Assembly: GCA_036345935.2 (NCBI GenBank)
Contig: JADWOT020001129.1
Span: 1 to 64,000, forward strand
Origin: Taenia hydatigena
Lineage: Eukaryota > Platyhelminthes > Cestoda > Cyclophyllidea > Taeniidae
Direction: 5' to 3'
Length of the DNA stretch: 64,000 bases
Shown here in pieces: positions 13,086 through 21,905 of the stretch. The translations under genes were made by a program, and so were the position numbers. A model generated the notes under the pieces. It was given only the letters and a program-made list of their open reading frames with translations, made no database searches and had not been told where the DNA came from. Position 1 is the stretch's first letter; every line of letters begins with the position of its first letter.

Positions 13086-14895
13086 CTGTTGTGGCGGCAC
13101 CGACGAATCTCTACTTTTTATTTGGTATGACGTTTTATATTGTTGAGACGGAGGATTGTTCATGCAGTCGGCGTTTGCGATGGTGATGAGGTGCTGTCGG
13201 TAGAGATTGCGAGGAGTTGGAAGTAATCTGTTTGTGGGCGCCTCTTGAGAGTAGTGGGGCGACAGCCTGTTTTCGCGGCACCGACTAATCTCTCCTTTTT
13301 ATTTGTTATGACGTATTATATTGTTGAGACGGAGGATCGGTCATGCAGTCGGCGTTTGCGATGGTGATGAGGTGCTGTCGGTAGAGATTGCGAGGAGTTC
13401 CAAGTATTCTGTATGTGCGCACCTCTTGCTAGCAGTAGGGCGGTAGTCTGTTGTCGCGGCACCGACGAATCTCTCCTTTATATTTGGTATGACGTTTTAT
13501 ATTGTTGAGACGGAGTACTGTTCATGCAGTCGGCGTTTGCGATGGTGATGAAGTGCTGTCGGTAGAGATTGGGAGGAGTTGGAATTATTCTGTATGTGGG
13601 CACCTCTTGAGATTAGTAGGGCGGTAGTCTGTTGTCGCGGCACCGACGAATCTCTCCTTTTTATTTGTTATGACGTTTTATATTGTTGAGACGGAGGATC
13701 GGTCATGCAGTCGGCGTTTGCGATGGTGATGAGGTGCTGTTGGTACAGATTGGGAGGAGTTGGAAGTATCCTGTATGTGGGCACCTCTTGAGAGTAGTAG
13801 GGCGGTAGTCTGTTGTCGCGGCACCGACGAATCTCTCCTTTATATTTGGTATGACGTTTTATATTGTTGAGACGGAGGATTGTTCATGCAGTCGGCGTTT
13901 GCGATGGTGATGAGGTGCTGTCGGTAGAGATTGCGAGGAGTTGGAAGAATTCTGTATGTGGGCACCTCTTGAGAGTAGTAGGGCGGTAGTCTGTTGTGGC
14001 GGCACCGACGAATCTCTACTTTTTATTTGGTATGACGTTTTATATTGTTGAGACGGAGGATTGTTCATGCAGTCGGCGTTTGCGATGGTGATGAGGTGCT
14101 GTCGGTAGAGATTGCGAGGAGTTGGAAGTAATCTGTTTGTGGGCGCCTCTTGAGAGTAGTGGGGCGACAGCCTGTTTTCGCGGCACCGACTAATCTCTCC
14201 TTTTTATTTGTTATGACGTATTATATTGTTGAGACGGAGGATCGGTCATGCAGTCGGCGTTTGCGATGGTGATGAGGTGCTGTCGGTAGAGATTGCGAGG
14301 AGTTCCAAGTATTCTGTATGTGCGCACCTCTTGCTAGCAGTAGGGCGGTAGTCTGTTGTCGCGGCACCGACGAATCTCTCCTTTATATTTGGTATGACGT
14401 TTTATATTGTTGAGACGGAGGACTGTTCATGCAGTCGGCGTTTGCGGTGGTGATGAGGTGCTGTCGGTAGAGATTGGGAGGAGTTGGAAGTATTCTGTAT
14501 GTGGGCACCTCTTGAGAGTAGTAGGGCGGTAGTCTGTTGTCGCGGCACCGATGAATCTCTCCTTTTTATTTGTTATGACGTTTTATATTGTTGAGACGGA
14601 GGATCGGTCATGCAGTCGGCGTTTGCGATGGTGATGAGGTGCTGTTGGTACAGATTGGGAGGAGTTGGAAGTATTCATTATGTGGGCACCTCTTGAGAGT
14701 AGTAGGGCGGTAGTCTGTTGTCGCGGCACCGACGAATCTCTCCTTTTTATTTGGTATGACGTTTTATATTGTTGAGACGGAGGATTGTTCATGCAGTCGG
14801 CGTTTGCGATGGTGATGAGGTGCTGTCGGTAGAGATTGGGAGGAGTTGGAAGAATTCTCTATGTGGGCACCTCTTGAGAGTAGTAGGGCGGTAGT
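13086..14895. repeat. Higher-order repeat 2: second, different 905-bp duplication
   Basis: Another set of private variants recurs at 905 bp spacing. Examples are the GGGGCGACAGCCTGTTTTCG variant near 13,256 and 14,161, the CTTGCTAGCAGTAGG variant near 13,426 and 14,331, and the GAATCTCTACTTT variant near 13,105 and 14,010. The variants differ from those of the first block, so the two duplications are independent events with the same period. Confidence 0.88.
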
Positions 14896-16127
14896 CTGTT
14901 GTCGCGGCACCGATGAATCTCTCCTTTTTATTTGTTATGACGTTTTATATTGTTGAGACGGAGGATCGGTCATGCAGTCGGCGTTTGCGATGGTGTTGAG
15001 GTGCTGTTGGTACAGATTGCTAGGAGTTGGAAGTATTCATTATGTGGGCACCTCTTGAGAGTAGTAGGGCGGTAGTCTGTTGTCGCGGCACCGATGAATC
15101 TCTCCTTTTTATTTGTTATGACGTTTTATATTGTTGAGACGGAGGATTGGTCATGCGGTCGCGTTTTGGGATGTTGATGAGGTGCTGTCGGTAGAGATTG
15201 GGAGGAGTTGGAAGAATTCTGTATGTGGGCACCTCTTGAGAGTAGTAGGGCGGTAGTCTGTTGTCGCGGCACCGACGAATCTCTCCTTTTTATTTGGTAT
15301 GACGTTTTATAGTGTTGAGACGGAGGATTGGTCATGCAGTCGCCGTTTGCGATGGTGATGAGGTGCTGTCGGTAGAGATTGCGAGGAGTTGGAAGTATTC
15401 TGTATGTGGGCGCCTCTTGAGAGTAGTGGGGCGGTAGTCTGTTGTCGCGGCACCGACGAATCTCTCCTTTATATTTGGTATGACGTATTATATTGTTGAG
15501 ACGGAGGATTGGTCATGCGGTCGCCGTTTGCGATGGTGATGAGGTGCTGTTGGTGGAGATTGGGAGGAGTTGGAAGTAATCTGTATGTGGGCACCTCTTG
15601 AGAGTAGTAGGGCGGTAGTCTGTTGTCGCGGCACCGACGAATCTCTCCTTTTTATTTGGTATGACGTATTATATTGTTGAGACGGAGGATTGGTCATGCG
15701 GTCGCCGTTTGCGATGGTGATGAGGTGCTGTTGGTACAGATTGCGAGGAGTTGGAAGTAATCTGTATGTGGGCACCTCTTGAGAGTAGTAGGGCGGTAGT
15801 CTGTTGTCGCGGCACCGACGAATCTCTCCTTTGTATTTGGTATGACGTATTATATTGTTGAGACGGAGGATTGGTCATGCGGTCGCCGTTTGCGATGGTG
15901 ATGAGGTGCTGTTGGTGGAGATTGGGAGGAGTTGGAAGTAATCTGTATGTGGGCACGTCTTGAGAGTAGTAGGGCGGTAGTCTGTTGTCGCGGCACCGAC
16001 GAATCTCTCCTTTTTATTTGGTATGACGTATTATATTGTTGAGACGGAGGATTGGTCATGCAGTCGCGTTTTGCGATGGTGATGAGGTGCTGTTGGTACA
16101 GATTGGGAGGAGTTGGAAGTATTATTT

Positions 16128-17060
16128 TTGCGTGCACTTTTTGGTTTTGGGGATGTAGATTGTCATCGCTGCAACGTAACATCTCCATTTTTTACAAATA
16201 CTCTTATTTTTATTCGCCTTTTTCCGGTTGAAATTCTTTTGATATAGATATTGACGCTTTGCTTGCTTCTCTGTTTTAAAAATCTTGTCTTGCACTCGGG
16301 GTTGGCGGCGTTTTTCTGGCTTCTGCTGGGTTTTTTAAAAAATCGCTTTTTGCATTTTTGCGTTAAGTACGAGACCCGCTTAGTCAGTTGATTTTCGTAT
16401 TTGTTCTGTCGAACTCTCGGGTCTGGTTTTGGCGCCCCGGATGCACTTTTTGTGTGGCCATCTCTTGTTAACATCGCGGCTGCAATGCGGCGCCTCTTTA
16501 AATCCGTTTTGAATTTTTAATTTTGAAGGCTGAGTCTAGATTTTTCTTTGACGAGCTCTCTACTCGGATAGTGATGAATCGGACACTTTTATAGCTGGGC
16601 ACTTCTTGGTAATCGAGCGGCACTTTGTGTTGTCGCGTCACCAACGTGGCTCTCTGTTTGAATCCCTTTTAGGTTTTTAACTTTGAAACGGAGAACTGCT
16701 CGGCCTGTTGCCTCCTGTCTTGCTCTTGGGAGTTCCCGTGTAAGTTGGTGCCGGAATTGATGCAGTCGCTACCTGGGCAGTGCTTTTTAGTAGCGTGGTG
16801 GCATGGTCATCATGGCAGCCACTTGGCTCTCTTTTGGTCCGTTTGGAGTTTTATTAGTAAAAAGGAGAAGTGATGACTTAGTTGCCTCCTGTTTTTGCTG
16901 TGCGAATTTGTTGTGGCATTCTCCAGAGGTTTGCGCCTTGGTGGTAGCGCTCTAGCCTACTTTTCCGCGTCTTCAACACTGCGCCTCTTTTTGATCGGTA
17001 CGTAATGGATTCGTTATTGGTTTAAAATTGTCACTTCGGCGCTTCTTTGTTGCCTGCTTT
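16128..17060. repeat. Decayed satellite monomers flanking the array
   Basis: After the last good monomer breaks off, the pattern (G)GCAC-CTCTTG...CGGC...CTCTcc-TTT...TTTTA...GAAacGGAGa recurs in degraded form near 16,131, 16,451, 16,595, 16,773 and 16,950. One clear example is GCTGGGCACTTCTTGGTAA followed by TTGTCGCGTCACCAACG and GAAACGGAGAACTG. Spacing is about 145-180 bp. I read these as old, no longer homogenised monomers; the alignment was by eye. Confidence 0.65.
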
Positions 17061-17143
17061 TAAATACCATTTTTATGATGAGAACTCCTCCGTGCTTTTG
17101 TGTCTCTCATGGGCTTATCGCGGTCAGATTGTTGAGTTGACCT

Positions 17144-17464
17144 TTATTCTGTGAGAGACCATCTAGGTGTGCTTGATGTTTGTTGTGCACCTTCAAATTC
17201 CACCAAGTTGCGCGATGGCTGTGTGTCGTTTTCCCACTTTGAAGGGTTGGTGCCACTGAGGGTTCTTGACCGGGAATCGCACAGCATTTGTTCACTCCAT
17301 CCGCCGCCAAATTCATGACTTGTGTACTCTGAAAAATCGCCATATATGACGGGCCTTTTTGCCGTGCGTCCGCACAGACAGCACGTGTTGAAGACGCGGA
17401 CGATGTATCTCCTCAACCTTGTACGAATTCTTCTGCCAATTCCATGTGGTCCGTCCATTTCAAT
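17144..17464 (-). CDS. Terminal exon of the microexon gene
   Basis: This phase-0 exon begins after CACTTATTTCAG and encodes 106 residues beginning IEMDGPHGIGRRIRTRLRRY, ending at TAA (17,146-17,144). The stop lies inside a polyadenylation-like hexamer: GAATAAAGG contains AATAAA. The acceptor is preceded by a long C/T-rich tract. No family was recognised. Confidence 0.68.
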   Translation of the reverse strand: MEMDGPHGIGRRIRTRLRRYIVRVFNTCCLCGRTAKRPVIYGDFSEYTSHEFGGGWSEQMLCDSRSRTLSGTNPSKWENDTQPSRNLVEFEGAQQTSSTPRWSLTE

Positions 17465-19890
17465 CTGAAATAAGTGAGGAAGTGTAGGAGCCACGGGAGG
17501 AAAAAGCGATTAGATGTAGTAAAGTGAGTTGGCGGGTGTGTGGGTGAGTGAGTGGGTGAATGTGTGGGTGGACGATAAGGTGTTGGCGGAAAGTGGAGTT
17601 GAAAATAATAAGGCAACCAACTAGGCATGCAACGAGCAACGAATGGAGAACTTACTTCACCCAGGATAGAACTGTCGACCTGATCGACTAGAATGACAAG
17701 TTAGAGGAGAGGATGAGATGAATGTGTCTTCGCACTTCAATATACACAGTCAGGCACACACACACGCAGACGTTCCTACTTGTTTTGGTGGGGGACCGAT
17801 GGAGGCGACCTTCTAAAAGGACGAAAACAAAGATAGGTAATGGCACACACACAAACGTACACACACAAACTGAGGCAACCAAACAGACAGACAGGCAGGA
17901 AGCGCATATTCTTACCCGTTAATGTAGAGCGCCAGGTGGAGGAATCCTCTAAAGAGAGAAGAAAAGAATTGGGCAGTGAGATGATGAGGTGGGAGTTGGG
18001 CGAGTCCGCAAATTACGAAGTGGGAAGTAGGAGCAACGCGCTCACCTTCGCTCTCGAGGGGGTAAGTGGAGGAGGAGTAGGAGTAGGAGACAGAATTGAG
18101 GCGAAGTGGTGTGGGACAAACTACAACGACGGAAAGGAAGATAGGAATGGAGAATGAATGGCGATGCAGGCTAGGCTACGCTGAAATGAGATTTTGTTGT
18201 AGGCAAAGCGTGACTGAGTTAGATGCAGAATAGTCCATGCTAGTCTGATGTAGGTTGCGAATCTTGGCACTATTGAATCATGTCATAATGAAGAGTGAGA
18301 CTAGTGGGGCGATGAAGGAGACTTACAAAGAGGGCGTTGGCTGACAATGAGGTGGGAGGAGGAGGATGAGGCTGAGGCGAATTGGGGCTGGGTTTGGAGA
18401 AGGGGAAGGCGAGCGCAGCGTAAGGAAGGCAGAGAAGCGACATTTTCTTGTGCCACTAAATTGGAAAAATAAAGACAAATGAATGAAATGAGGGGAGAAC
18501 CAACTCCTCTATTGCGGTTGAATTGAATGCGTACAGCACAAACAATGAGACATCATGCAAGGTGCAATGCTTGGAAGCATATAGAACGTTGTAGTGGGAG
18601 ACAACGGAGGCACTCACCGAAGGCGCGTTGCAGTGGGGCATGGGCAAGGGGACGTAGGGAAGAGAGATGCGGTGCCTCCATTCCGAAGACGTCGCCAGGC
18701 CTACTTATAGTCTGAGTACCTTGATCCCTAGTGTCTGCGAGAAAGAAAGAGAAGACCTTAAGTTGCATGGTATGGAGTTGTGTGGGGTGGATTAGGTGGG
18801 TCAAAGTAGAGTGTTGGTGAGGTTGACTCCGACGGTAGGCAAGATGGACGTGGTAGTCCTGTCCATGCTCTCCTTTCCTGCTTTATGCAAGCCTGTCATA
18901 ATTCAGCCAAGGTGACTAGTCTGCTCTGTGGCGACCCAGTACAATCTAGTCAAGCCTGGTCCTGCATACCGTGCTACAGTGCTTCTACAGTGGAATGTTC
19001 ATATTGAGCAAGTTATTGTTACTACCTCAAGAGGTCTCTCGCTGATGCTGCTACTCATTAGGTGAATGTAAGGGCATGGAAGTGGCATGAAGAGTTAGCG
19101 TGGTACAGCAGGCGTGGTGTAGGGTATGAGTTGATTAGAGGAATCGGCGACTCACCCCTAAAGATTACTATTACGTTAACGACGTTGCGTGTTTGACGCC
19201 TTTGTCTAGGCCTCTGCCTGGCAGAATTATTTCGTTGCATTGCTAAGCAACGCGAGTGTACGTCTGAAAGAGACAAAGGAGTGATTGAGAGAGGGGCAGA
19301 GAGATGAGAAGCCGAGGGCATGAAATGGGACAGGGTGGGGAAGGATAGAAGGGGATTGAAAGTGGCCGCCGTAAGTTGACTACGCACAGTGCTGTGGTGA
19401 AGTATTCTGCATTTCTCTGACCTATTGCTAGGAATTACGACTTTTCAGTAGCACACTCGAAGAGGCTAAAGATAGTTTTCCTATCCATGCGATTGACATT
19501 GGATATCAGACTTGATGAAAATGAAATGACGCACGCAAATGAAATAATGAGGAGGGGGAGGAGGATGGAAAAAGTTGGCAGGAGGAGAGGAGAGGCGAGG
19601 AGGAGGAACTGGTGGCATAACTTACCCCTAATTTCTACTGTAGGTATCTGTTTCGGCCTTTTGAGTTTTTCGGAATGGAGGTCCGGGCGGTTGGAACTGA
19701 TACCGTGATGGCGAGGGAGGTGACAAACGTAAAAAAACAACAGAAGACCGAATAGGATGATAAAACGAAGCGGAGGGGAGGCATTGATGGCCAAATGAAT
19801 TAACGGGACGAATCCACGAAGAACGATGTGTAGCATTAGACAAAACAACACGTTGACAGTCATGTTCGACGCTGTTGTGCGATGGACCAT
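17144..19890 (-). CDS. Nine-exon gene with three microexons; predicted membrane-anchored protein of unknown family
   Basis: Minus-strand exons: 19,890-19,626; 19,263-19,156; 18,734-18,618; 18,455-18,327; 18,120-18,046; 17,948-17,916; 17,812-17,780; 17,687-17,656; 17,464-17,144. Every acceptor is a strong pyrimidine tract plus AG, and every donor is canonical (GTAAGT, GTGAGT, GTGAGC, GTAAGA or GTAGGA). Introns are 92-421 bp. All introns are phase 1 except the last (phase 0), and no in-frame stop arises across the eight junctions. The predicted protein is about 370 residues. It has an N-terminal hydrophobic region with probable membrane segments near residues 11-35 and 42-57, a basic stretch (RQRPRQRRQTR), and a Ser/Pro/Leu-rich middle. 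The C-terminus is more ordered, with an Arg-rich helix and a cysteine cluster (FNTCCLCGR) that could be palmitoylated or bind metal. I do not recognise the family. The first exon is the least certain part, because its start could extend upstream by splicing to 20,392-20,308. Confidence 0.68.
17656..17948 (-). CDS. Three consecutive microexons (33, 33 and 32 nt)
   Basis: Exons 17,948-17,916, 17,812-17,780 and 17,687-17,656 each have a pyrimidine-rich acceptor and a GT donor, separated by introns of 103 and 92 bp. Read together they give (E)DSSTWRSTLT, (E)GRLHRSPTKT and (I)DQVDSSILGE with correct phase into the terminal exon. The chain of three makes chance matching unlikely. Confidence 0.66.
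18618..18734 (-). CDS. Exon 3 of the microexon gene
   Basis: 117 bp, phase 1-1, between TTTCTTTCTCGCAG and GTGAGTGCC. It encodes TRDQGTQTISRPGDVFGMEA and continues with a Leu/Pro/His-rich stretch. It joins exon 2 through a GAC codon and exon 4 through a GTG codon. Confidence 0.7.
19626..19890 (-). CDS. Exon 1 of the microexon gene (signal anchor/transmembrane region)
   Basis: The exon runs from an ATG at 19,890, 88 codons plus one base, to a GTAAGT donor at 19,625. It encodes two hydrophobic stretches (VLFCLMLHIVL and FIILFGLLLFFYVC) and then a polar Lys/Arg/Pro-rich tail. The frame is open further upstream to a possible AG acceptor near 19,969, where an exon could begin with two bases in matching phase. 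Part of this exon lies in a diverged local duplication (compare about 20,770-21,040), and the opposite strand is also open over 145 codons. It is therefore weaker than the downstream exons. Confidence 0.45.
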
Positions 19891-20307
19891 TTCGAGTTCC
19901 ACACGTGTGAATCGATTAGCGGCACGTGTTGTCGCGTGGTGTCTCTCAGGGCTGTCTGATGTTGGACTTGGGAGGCACTCGTTGTGGATGGTTTTGCGGG
20001 AGCAGACATCACTTGCCTTCGTGTCTTTTTACCTTGGTCGATTTCTCTGCATCATGGCGCATGCAAAGGCGGCGAAGGAGGATGAGACGGACCACCAATA
20101 CCAATGTGCTTTGAATGAAATGCGCTGCCTTGTCTGGTCTGTTTTCTGTCAGCTTTTTATCTCTGTTGTTTCCTTTTGGAAGGACGACTTTCGGGCAGTT
20201 TGGGCAATGCGAGGTATGAATCTAGTGAAGACAGTGGCGGCGAACTCCCATCGATTGATATAGAGCTCGTGAAGGCGTGCTTTTGCTGCTTATTTCTAGT
20301 GGCATAC

Positions 20308-20392
20308 CTAGGTCAATTGGTGTGTTGCAGCAGGGAGGACAATGGCGGTGATTGCACCTCTCCAGTGGGGAGGAAGCAACATGATTGTTGAG
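20308..20392 (-). CDS. Possible upstream exon of the same gene
   Basis: An 85-bp minus-strand segment lies between an acceptor (CTTTCGTGGCTTTCAG) and a donor (GTATGCC). It enters in phase 0, leaves one base, and encodes LNNHVASSPLERCNHRHCPP followed by CCNTPIDL. The exit phase matches a possible acceptor at about 19,969 that would extend exon 1. The other two frames are stopped. The link to the gene is inferred from phase alone. Confidence 0.32.
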
Positions 20393-20769
20393 CTGAAAGC
20401 CACGAAAGAATAGTAGGATGAGAGGCGAAGATGAGACGTTCACAGAAGAGAGGAAGTAGAGGAGAGGATAGAGAAGGGCCATTATTGGATATTTCAGCGC
20501 AATGCTGTTGCACTGCGTTCCTCATTCCCTGTCCTCTTTCTTCCACATTCTCCTGGATGCCTTCGTTTACTTATTCCTCCGACCATGTACTCGAGCAAAG
20601 TATGTAGGAATGGACTTTGTGGATGGAATGTAAGTTCCTATCAATCGACAAACTCGAGGACGCTCTTAATGGTTTACTTTGATAAGTGAACTGCACTAGT
20701 TGCGACAGTACTTGACTGACGATGCACGTGAATGAGGTTAGTGAGGAGGAGACGGTTAAGATGAAGTAG

Positions 20770-21040
20770 GGAAGGAGGGGAGGGTGGTGGCATAAGTTGC
20801 TGCTATTTTTTTACGATTTCCATCTGCGTTGGCCCTTTGAGGTCTTCTGAACTATGTAGTGGAAGGTTGGGAGTTCACAGAGAGATTGGGCGGGAGGCGG
20901 TGAAAAGCGTATGCGAGTGTGTGTGGTGGTTAGGTGTATGATTAATCCCTTATGACTGGGTCGGTGACACGAATTGCGGGATGGTTTCCTGAGGAGGCAC
21001 ACATCACCTGCCTCTGAGCTTTGCTTCAACATGTTCATTC
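20770..21040. repeat. Diverged local duplication of about 19,560-20,050
   Basis: The two segments share, in order, GGTGGCATAA(c/g)TT, a CCTTTTGAG/CCTTTGAGG block, a (G)GAGGT/GGAAGGTTGGGAGTT-type block and a GGATGGTTTCCTGAGGAGGCA/GGATGGTTTTGCGGGAGCA block, then ACATCAC(T/C)TGCCT. The downstream copy contains extra sequence. This duplication overlaps the putative first exon of the microexon gene. Confidence 0.5.
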
Positions 21041-21049
21041 GCCTACGTA

Positions 21050-21480
21050 AAACACCTTCTTTACCGGCTTCTTAGTCACTTTTCGCAGCGACAAGCAATC
21101 TTAGCCAAGTCTTTAGCGAAACGCTTGTAGTAATTTGTCAAGCTAAGGAAACTGCAGAGCTCCGTTTGGTTGGTTGGCGTTGGTCCAGATCTCGCTTGTT
21201 TTGTGCGGTCTTAGAGAACTGCTATTTAATCTGACCAAACTCTATGTCCCACGAAGTTTACGGAGCGTTGTAGCACTTTGGAGTCTGGACTACTTCGTAT
21301 CTTTTAAGACTCATACTTAGCGACAAACATTCCTATTCTTTGCTTCTTAACCCCATGAAGAGGTTAATGATTCCACAAAGTGGGAAGTTCTCCAAAGTGC
21401 TGTCTGCTGAACGGTCCTTTGCATGTAACCACGCTAGTCTTTCCCAACATACATACAGTTACAGAATAAAAGAGCAAACT
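21050..21480 (-). mobile_element. Ty3/Gypsy-type pol relic (reverse transcriptase to RNase H connection)
   Basis: Reading the minus strand from high to low coordinates, there is a degraded RT end: a KC motif, then an FVGH-type motif at 21,260-21,243. It is followed by the characteristic PT-NQTEL-SF-L-NYYKRF block at about 21,175-21,118. Established Ty3/Gypsy families carry FLGH...PT...TELRSFLGL.NYYRRF in this order. Stops and deletions interrupt the frame and the YLDD core is not recognisable, so the copy is dead. It is about 80% similar by eye to the plus-strand copy at 26,330-26,410. Confidence 0.72.
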
Positions 21481-21711
21481 CATGTTTCCCTCGTCATAAT
21501 TTGTGTTTTCCTACAATAATTGTTATAGATCTTCAATGTTACCTCTTATTGTCTGGAATATAATAACCCTTTAGTGGTTAGTCCATCAATTCGGCTGTCG
21601 TCTTCTTTCTCAAGCATAAAACGCGCATCCAGCAAAAAATGATCCTCAAAAGTCGTGATAATTTGAGATCACCGTCATACTGTAAGATAACCGCCCAGTC
21701 TAAGCACACAC

Positions 21712-21905
21712 TGTAGCGTCCCGAGACTCCCTCGAAGGCAAACGAAGGCAGAATGTTAGGGTAGAAAATCCATATTCAGCGGACAGGGGAAGATAGGCTG
21801 CTGGCATGGCCTGGAGGCCAGCCCACGCAGATAGGGCAGTACGGCCACCCCCGTGATCTCGACCGAAACCAAGAGTTCCAACAAACAAAAGGCTACAAGT
21901 ACGAA
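21712..21905 (+). repeat. Dispersed repeat R1, copy b
   Basis: Begins TGTAGCGTCCCGAGACTCCC and matches 4,916-5,110 through the GGCCAGCCCACGCAG landmark and onward to an A-rich end. It lies 230 bp from the minus-strand Gypsy relic. In that strand it would end ...GCTACA, as the 3' end of an upstream LTR does. That link is inferred. Confidence 0.65.

Larger units (their letters stand above)
9401..16127. repeat. 181-bp tandem satellite array (about 37 monomers)
   Basis: The landmarks GAGATTGGGAGGAGTTGG, TGTGGGCACCTCTTGAG, TGTTGTCGCGGCACCGACG and TTTATTTGGTATGACG recur every 181 bp (for example 9,401, 9,582 and onward) with low divergence between copies. 6,727 bp divided by 181 gives 37.2 monomers. 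The plus strand is G/T-rich. Repeated 69-95 aa open frames on the minus strand reflect the repeat only: 181 is not a multiple of three, so the frame cannot continue between monomers, and there is no reason to think they are translated. A monomer near nucleosome length with higher-order structure resembles (peri)centromeric satellites; that role is an inference. Confidence 0.97.

Noticed and set aside
9524..16188. Repeated 69-112 aa minus-strand open frames in the satellite
   Set aside because: They are one frame of the 181-bp monomer. The period is not divisible by three and the frame breaks at each monomer, so this is repeat structure rather than a gene family.
19826..20263. 145-codon plus-strand ORF
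   Set aside because: It overlaps exon 1 of the minus-strand gene, has a Trp/Val/Phe-rich composition expected of the G/T-rich strand, and has no splice or domain support. The minus-strand model is phase-consistent over eight junctions.
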